Assembly (NCBI GenBank): GCA_000715855.1
Contig: KL571205.1
Span: forward strand, 18,648-25,295
DNA: 6,648 bases
Direction: 5' to 3'
Origin: Actinoplanes liguriensis
GTDB lineage: Bacteria > Actinomycetota > Actinomycetes > Mycobacteriales > Micromonosporaceae
A program made the translations under genes and the position numbers. Shown here piece after piece: positions 5,058-6,648 of this stretch. Position 1 is the first letter of the stretch; each line of letters opens with the position of its first letter. The notes under the pieces were generated by a model. It had not been told where the DNA came from. It worked only from the letters and a program-made list of their open reading frames with translations, and ran no database searches.

Positions 5058-5063
5058 AGACTA
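5058..5063 (-). promoter_or_regulatory. Candidate -10 element of the thrS leader
   Basis: TAGTCT on the minus strand fits TAnnnT and is followed by CTGCGGC (7 nt) and then the leader ATG at 5050, ideal geometry for a leaderless message. Its first three bases are also the TAG stop of the acetyltransferase gene. No strong -35 is visible. Confidence 0.55.
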
Positions 5064-5597
5064 GGCCCGGTCGTTCTGCCGGGCCAGCCAGTTTTCCGCG
5101 ACGATCTGGAACAGGTAGTGGTCCTGCCACTCGCCGGCGATCTTGAGGTAGCGCGGCGCCATCCCGAACCGCTCGAACCCGTTCTTGACCAGCACCCGCT
5201 GGGACCGCTCGTTGTTCAGCAGCGTGCCCGCCTCGACCCGGTGCAGGTCGTAGTCGGTGAACGCGAGCCGCAGCAGCTCGGCCACCGCGTAGGAGGCGAC
5301 ACCCTTGCCGGCGTGCGCCTCGGACACCCAGTAGCCCATGCTGGAGGACTGGAACGGGCCGCGGACCAGGTTGTTCAGGTTGACCCGGCCGGCCGGCTTG
5401 CCGTCCACCAGGATCACGTGCGGCAACGAGCCGCCCCCGCGCAGCACGTCGGAGATGATCTTGCGCTGCCCGTCCACGGTGTAGAAGCTGTCGTCGCGGA
5501 TCGGGTCCCACGGGGCGAGGTAGTCCCGGTTCGCGACCAGTACCTCGGTCAGCGCGGGCACGTCGTCCAGGGTCAGCGGGCGGATGGTGACGCTCAT
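5061..5597 (-). CDS. GNAT-family N-acetyltransferase, RimJ/RimL type
   Basis: A 178-aa acetyltransferase that would transfer acetyl from acetyl-CoA to an amine, possibly a protein N-terminus as in RimJ/RimL, though the substrate cannot be predicted. The sequence starts IRPLTLDDVPALTEV, typical of the first strand and helix. WVSEAHAGKGVASYAV at 90-105 is motif A with the acetyl-CoA pyrophosphate loop (AGKGVAS). HRVEAGTLLNNERSQRVLVKNGFERFG at 119-145 is the RimJ/RimL motif with its N..S..V..K.GF pattern. ATG 5597 was chosen because the family N-terminus begins there and it overlaps the upstream stop in an ATGA junction (5594-5597); a longer frame reaching 5915 only shadows the upstream gene. 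Ribosome-site sequence is weak, so translation is probably coupled. It shares an operon with the EEP protein. Confidence 0.9.
   Translation of the reverse strand: MSVTIRPLTLDDVPALTEVLVANRDYLAPWDPIRDDSFYTVDGQRKIISDVLRGGGSLPHVILVDGKPAGRVNLNNLVRGPFQSSSMGYWVSEAHAGKGVASYAVAELLRLAFTDYDLHRVEAGTLLNNERSQRVLVKNGFERFGMAPRYLKIAGEWQDHYLFQIVAENWLARQNDRA
5064..5085 (-). terminator. 7-bp hairpin at the end of the acetyltransferase gene, abutting the thrS leader promoter
   Basis: GGCCCGG (5064-5070) and CCGGGCC (5079-5085) form a perfect 7-bp stem with an 8-nt loop, within the last codons of the acetyltransferase and directly next to the TAGTCT -10. No T-run follows. It may end the upstream transcript or act as an operator on the thrS promoter; I cannot tell which. 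Confidence 0.35.
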
Positions 5598-6595
5598 GAC
5601 GCCGCCGGGAGGGTCAGTTCGGCGACCACCGAGCGGTGGTCCGAGTCCTTCACCGCGTGCACGGACACGTTCCGTACTCCGATCTGCTCGTCGACAAGAA
5701 CATGATCGATGATGACCGGTGGGATCAGATCGCCGTCGTACGGCCCCCAGGTTCCGATCCATCCCTTGCCGACAGTGTCGGCCGCGTCCCGGTAACCGTG
5801 CGCGATCAGCTTCCGCAACGCGCCGTGGTCGAGCGTCGCGTTGAAGTCGCCGAGCAGGATCCGCCGCGGGTTGCCGCCGTCCGACCGCGGCTCGTTCGCC
5901 AGGTCGGCGTTCCACCCGGAGAACGTGTCCGGCGCGGAGGGCGCGAGCGGATGCACCGACTCGACGAAGACCGGCGCCGCACCGGGCGCCCGGACCGTGC
6001 CGAACGCCTGGAGGAAACTTCCGTCGTTGCGCTTCGAACCCGCATCCACCAGGGGAAAGCGCGAATACAACCCGGATCCGCTCGCGCCCGGCTCGGCGGC
6101 CAGGGAGTGGTAGGGGAGCAGCTCGTCGAGGCCGGCCGCGGTCAGCCCGGCCGCGGTCTTCGGCGCGAACTCCTGCAGGGCCAGCACGGCGACGTCGTTC
6201 TCCCGGACCAGGCGCACGATCTCGGCCGTGTCCGCGCCGCCGAGCAGCATGTTCGCCGTCATGACGTGCAGGGCGACGCCCCTACCCGGCCCCCTGTCGA
6301 GGTCCGGCAGCGCGCGCGGCACGACGCACGCCGCCAGCACGAGGGCGATCAGCGACGCCACCAGACCGGCAGCTCGCCTGCGGAGGATCAAGGTCAAGAT
6401 CGCCAAGATCATAGACCCGATGGCGACGTACGGCGTGAAAGCCATCAACTGGATCAGGCGCCCCGGCTCCCAGCCCCCGAGCCGCAACCCCGCCCACCCC
6501 AGCCCCGGCACGAGCATGATCCACAGCAGAGCCGTAACCGCAGGTCGGCGCCGTCGAGCAGAGCGCTTTTCAACCAGCGCCTGGGTGATCGTCAT
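5594..6595 (-). CDS. Membrane-anchored endonuclease/exonuclease/phosphatase (EEP) family protein
   Basis: A 333-aa protein with a basic N-terminus (KRSARRRR, 10-17) and three predicted membrane helices at about 19-39, 48-71 and 75-95, followed by an EEP hydrolase domain from about 107. The metal-dependent active-site set is complete: Asn115 (TANML), Glu142 (LQEF), His216 (SVHPL), Asp250 and Asn252 (GDFNA), Asp298-His299 (IDHVL) and Asp319-His320 (SDHRSVV). The positive-inside rule with three helices suggests the catalytic domain faces outside. Substrates of this family include nucleic acids, phosphoinositides and sphingomyelin; none can be chosen from sequence. ATG 6595 is preferred over the upstream start at 6628 because TAGCGT sits 7 nt before it, while 6628 would place that promoter inside the gene. 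The stop overlaps the acetyltransferase ATG. Confidence 0.88.
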   Translation of the reverse strand: MTITQALVEKRSARRRRPAVTALLWIMLVPGLGWAGLRLGGWEPGRLIQLMAFTPYVAIGSMILAILTLILRRRAAGLVASLIALVLAACVVPRALPDLDRGPGRGVALHVMTANMLLGGADTAEIVRLVRENDVAVLALQEFAPKTAAGLTAAGLDELLPYHSLAAEPGASGSGLYSRFPLVDAGSKRNDGSFLQAFGTVRAPGAAPVFVESVHPLAPSAPDTFSGWNADLANEPRSDGGNPRRILLGDFNATLDHGALRKLIAHGYRDAADTVGKGWIGTWGPYDGDLIPPVIIDHVLVDEQIGVRNVSVHAVKDSDHRSVVAELTLPAAS

Positions 6596-6602
6596 AGTTG
6601 CG

Positions 6603-6608
6603 ACGCTA
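6603..6608 (-). promoter_or_regulatory. Candidate leaderless -10 element of the EEP-acetyltransferase operon
   Basis: TAGCGT on the minus strand is followed by CGCAACT (7 nt) and ATG 6595, matching the TAnnnT leaderless pattern. A possible -35, TTTTGC (6625-6630), lies 16 bp upstream but is a weak match. The window ends 18 nt further on. Confidence 0.5.
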
Positions 6609-6648
6609 TCCAACCACCACACCCGCAAAACGCCGCCGGTGAGGAGGC

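Noticed and set aside
5598..5915. N-terminal extension of the acetyltransferase
   Set aside because: It is an out-of-frame reading of the EEP gene; the family N-terminus starts at ATG 5597 in an ATGA overlap.
6596..6628. Upstream start of the EEP protein at 6628
   Set aside because: It would put the TAGCGT -10 inside the gene; the ATG at 6595 has ideal leaderless spacing.
1..6648. CRISPR array, tRNA/rRNA genes, complete insertion sequence
   Set aside because: No regularly spaced repeats, no cloverleaf or rRNA-like sequence, and no transposase were seen on either strand.

Overview
The window is high-GC DNA with GC-ending codons, GTG starts and leaderless-type promoters (TAnnnT followed 6-7 nt later by the start codon), which points to an actinomycete. 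The CimA and phosphatase sequences look Micromonosporaceae/Actinoplanes-like to me, but that is recall and no search was run. Bases 1-23 are not genomic: they contain the 19-nt Tn5/Nextera mosaic end, so the left edge is an untrimmed contig end.

Layout, left to right. (1) 153-398 (+) is a small protein resembling the C-terminal tail of Rpn-type nuclease proteins, probably a remnant. (2) 450-1193 (-) is a PtpB-like phosphatase, with a leaderless-type promoter and a perfect 12-bp inverted repeat behind it. (3) 1391-1816 (+) is an unrecognised 141-aa protein. (4) 1860-2009 is a regulatory block with a 22-bp-spaced direct repeat, a tiny leader peptide rich in Leu/Val/Ile, and a hairpin plus T-run terminator. 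It precedes (5) cimA, 2047-3621 (+), citramalate synthase. (6) 3658-3759 is a long imperfect palindrome between convergent genes. (7) 3755-4924 (-) is a threonyl-tRNA synthetase lacking the TGS and editing domains. (8) 4925-5085 is its leader, holding an 18-codon peptide with three consecutive Thr codons, a hairpin starting at the third Thr codon, and competing downstream pairings that reach the Shine-Dalgarno site. (9) 5061-5597 (-) is a GNAT acetyltransferase, coupled by an ATGA overlap to (10) 5594-6595 (-), a membrane-anchored endonuclease/exonuclease/phosphatase-family protein.

The most interesting part is the cimA/thrS pair. Two convergent amino-acid genes each carry what looks like a ribosome-sensing leader: Ile/Leu/Val codons before the threonine-independent route to isoleucine, and Thr codons before an editing-less ThrRS. 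I infer that the pair responds to branched-chain amino acid and threonine shortage respectively. The peptide reading frames and hairpins are visible in the sequence; the regulatory logic is inference.
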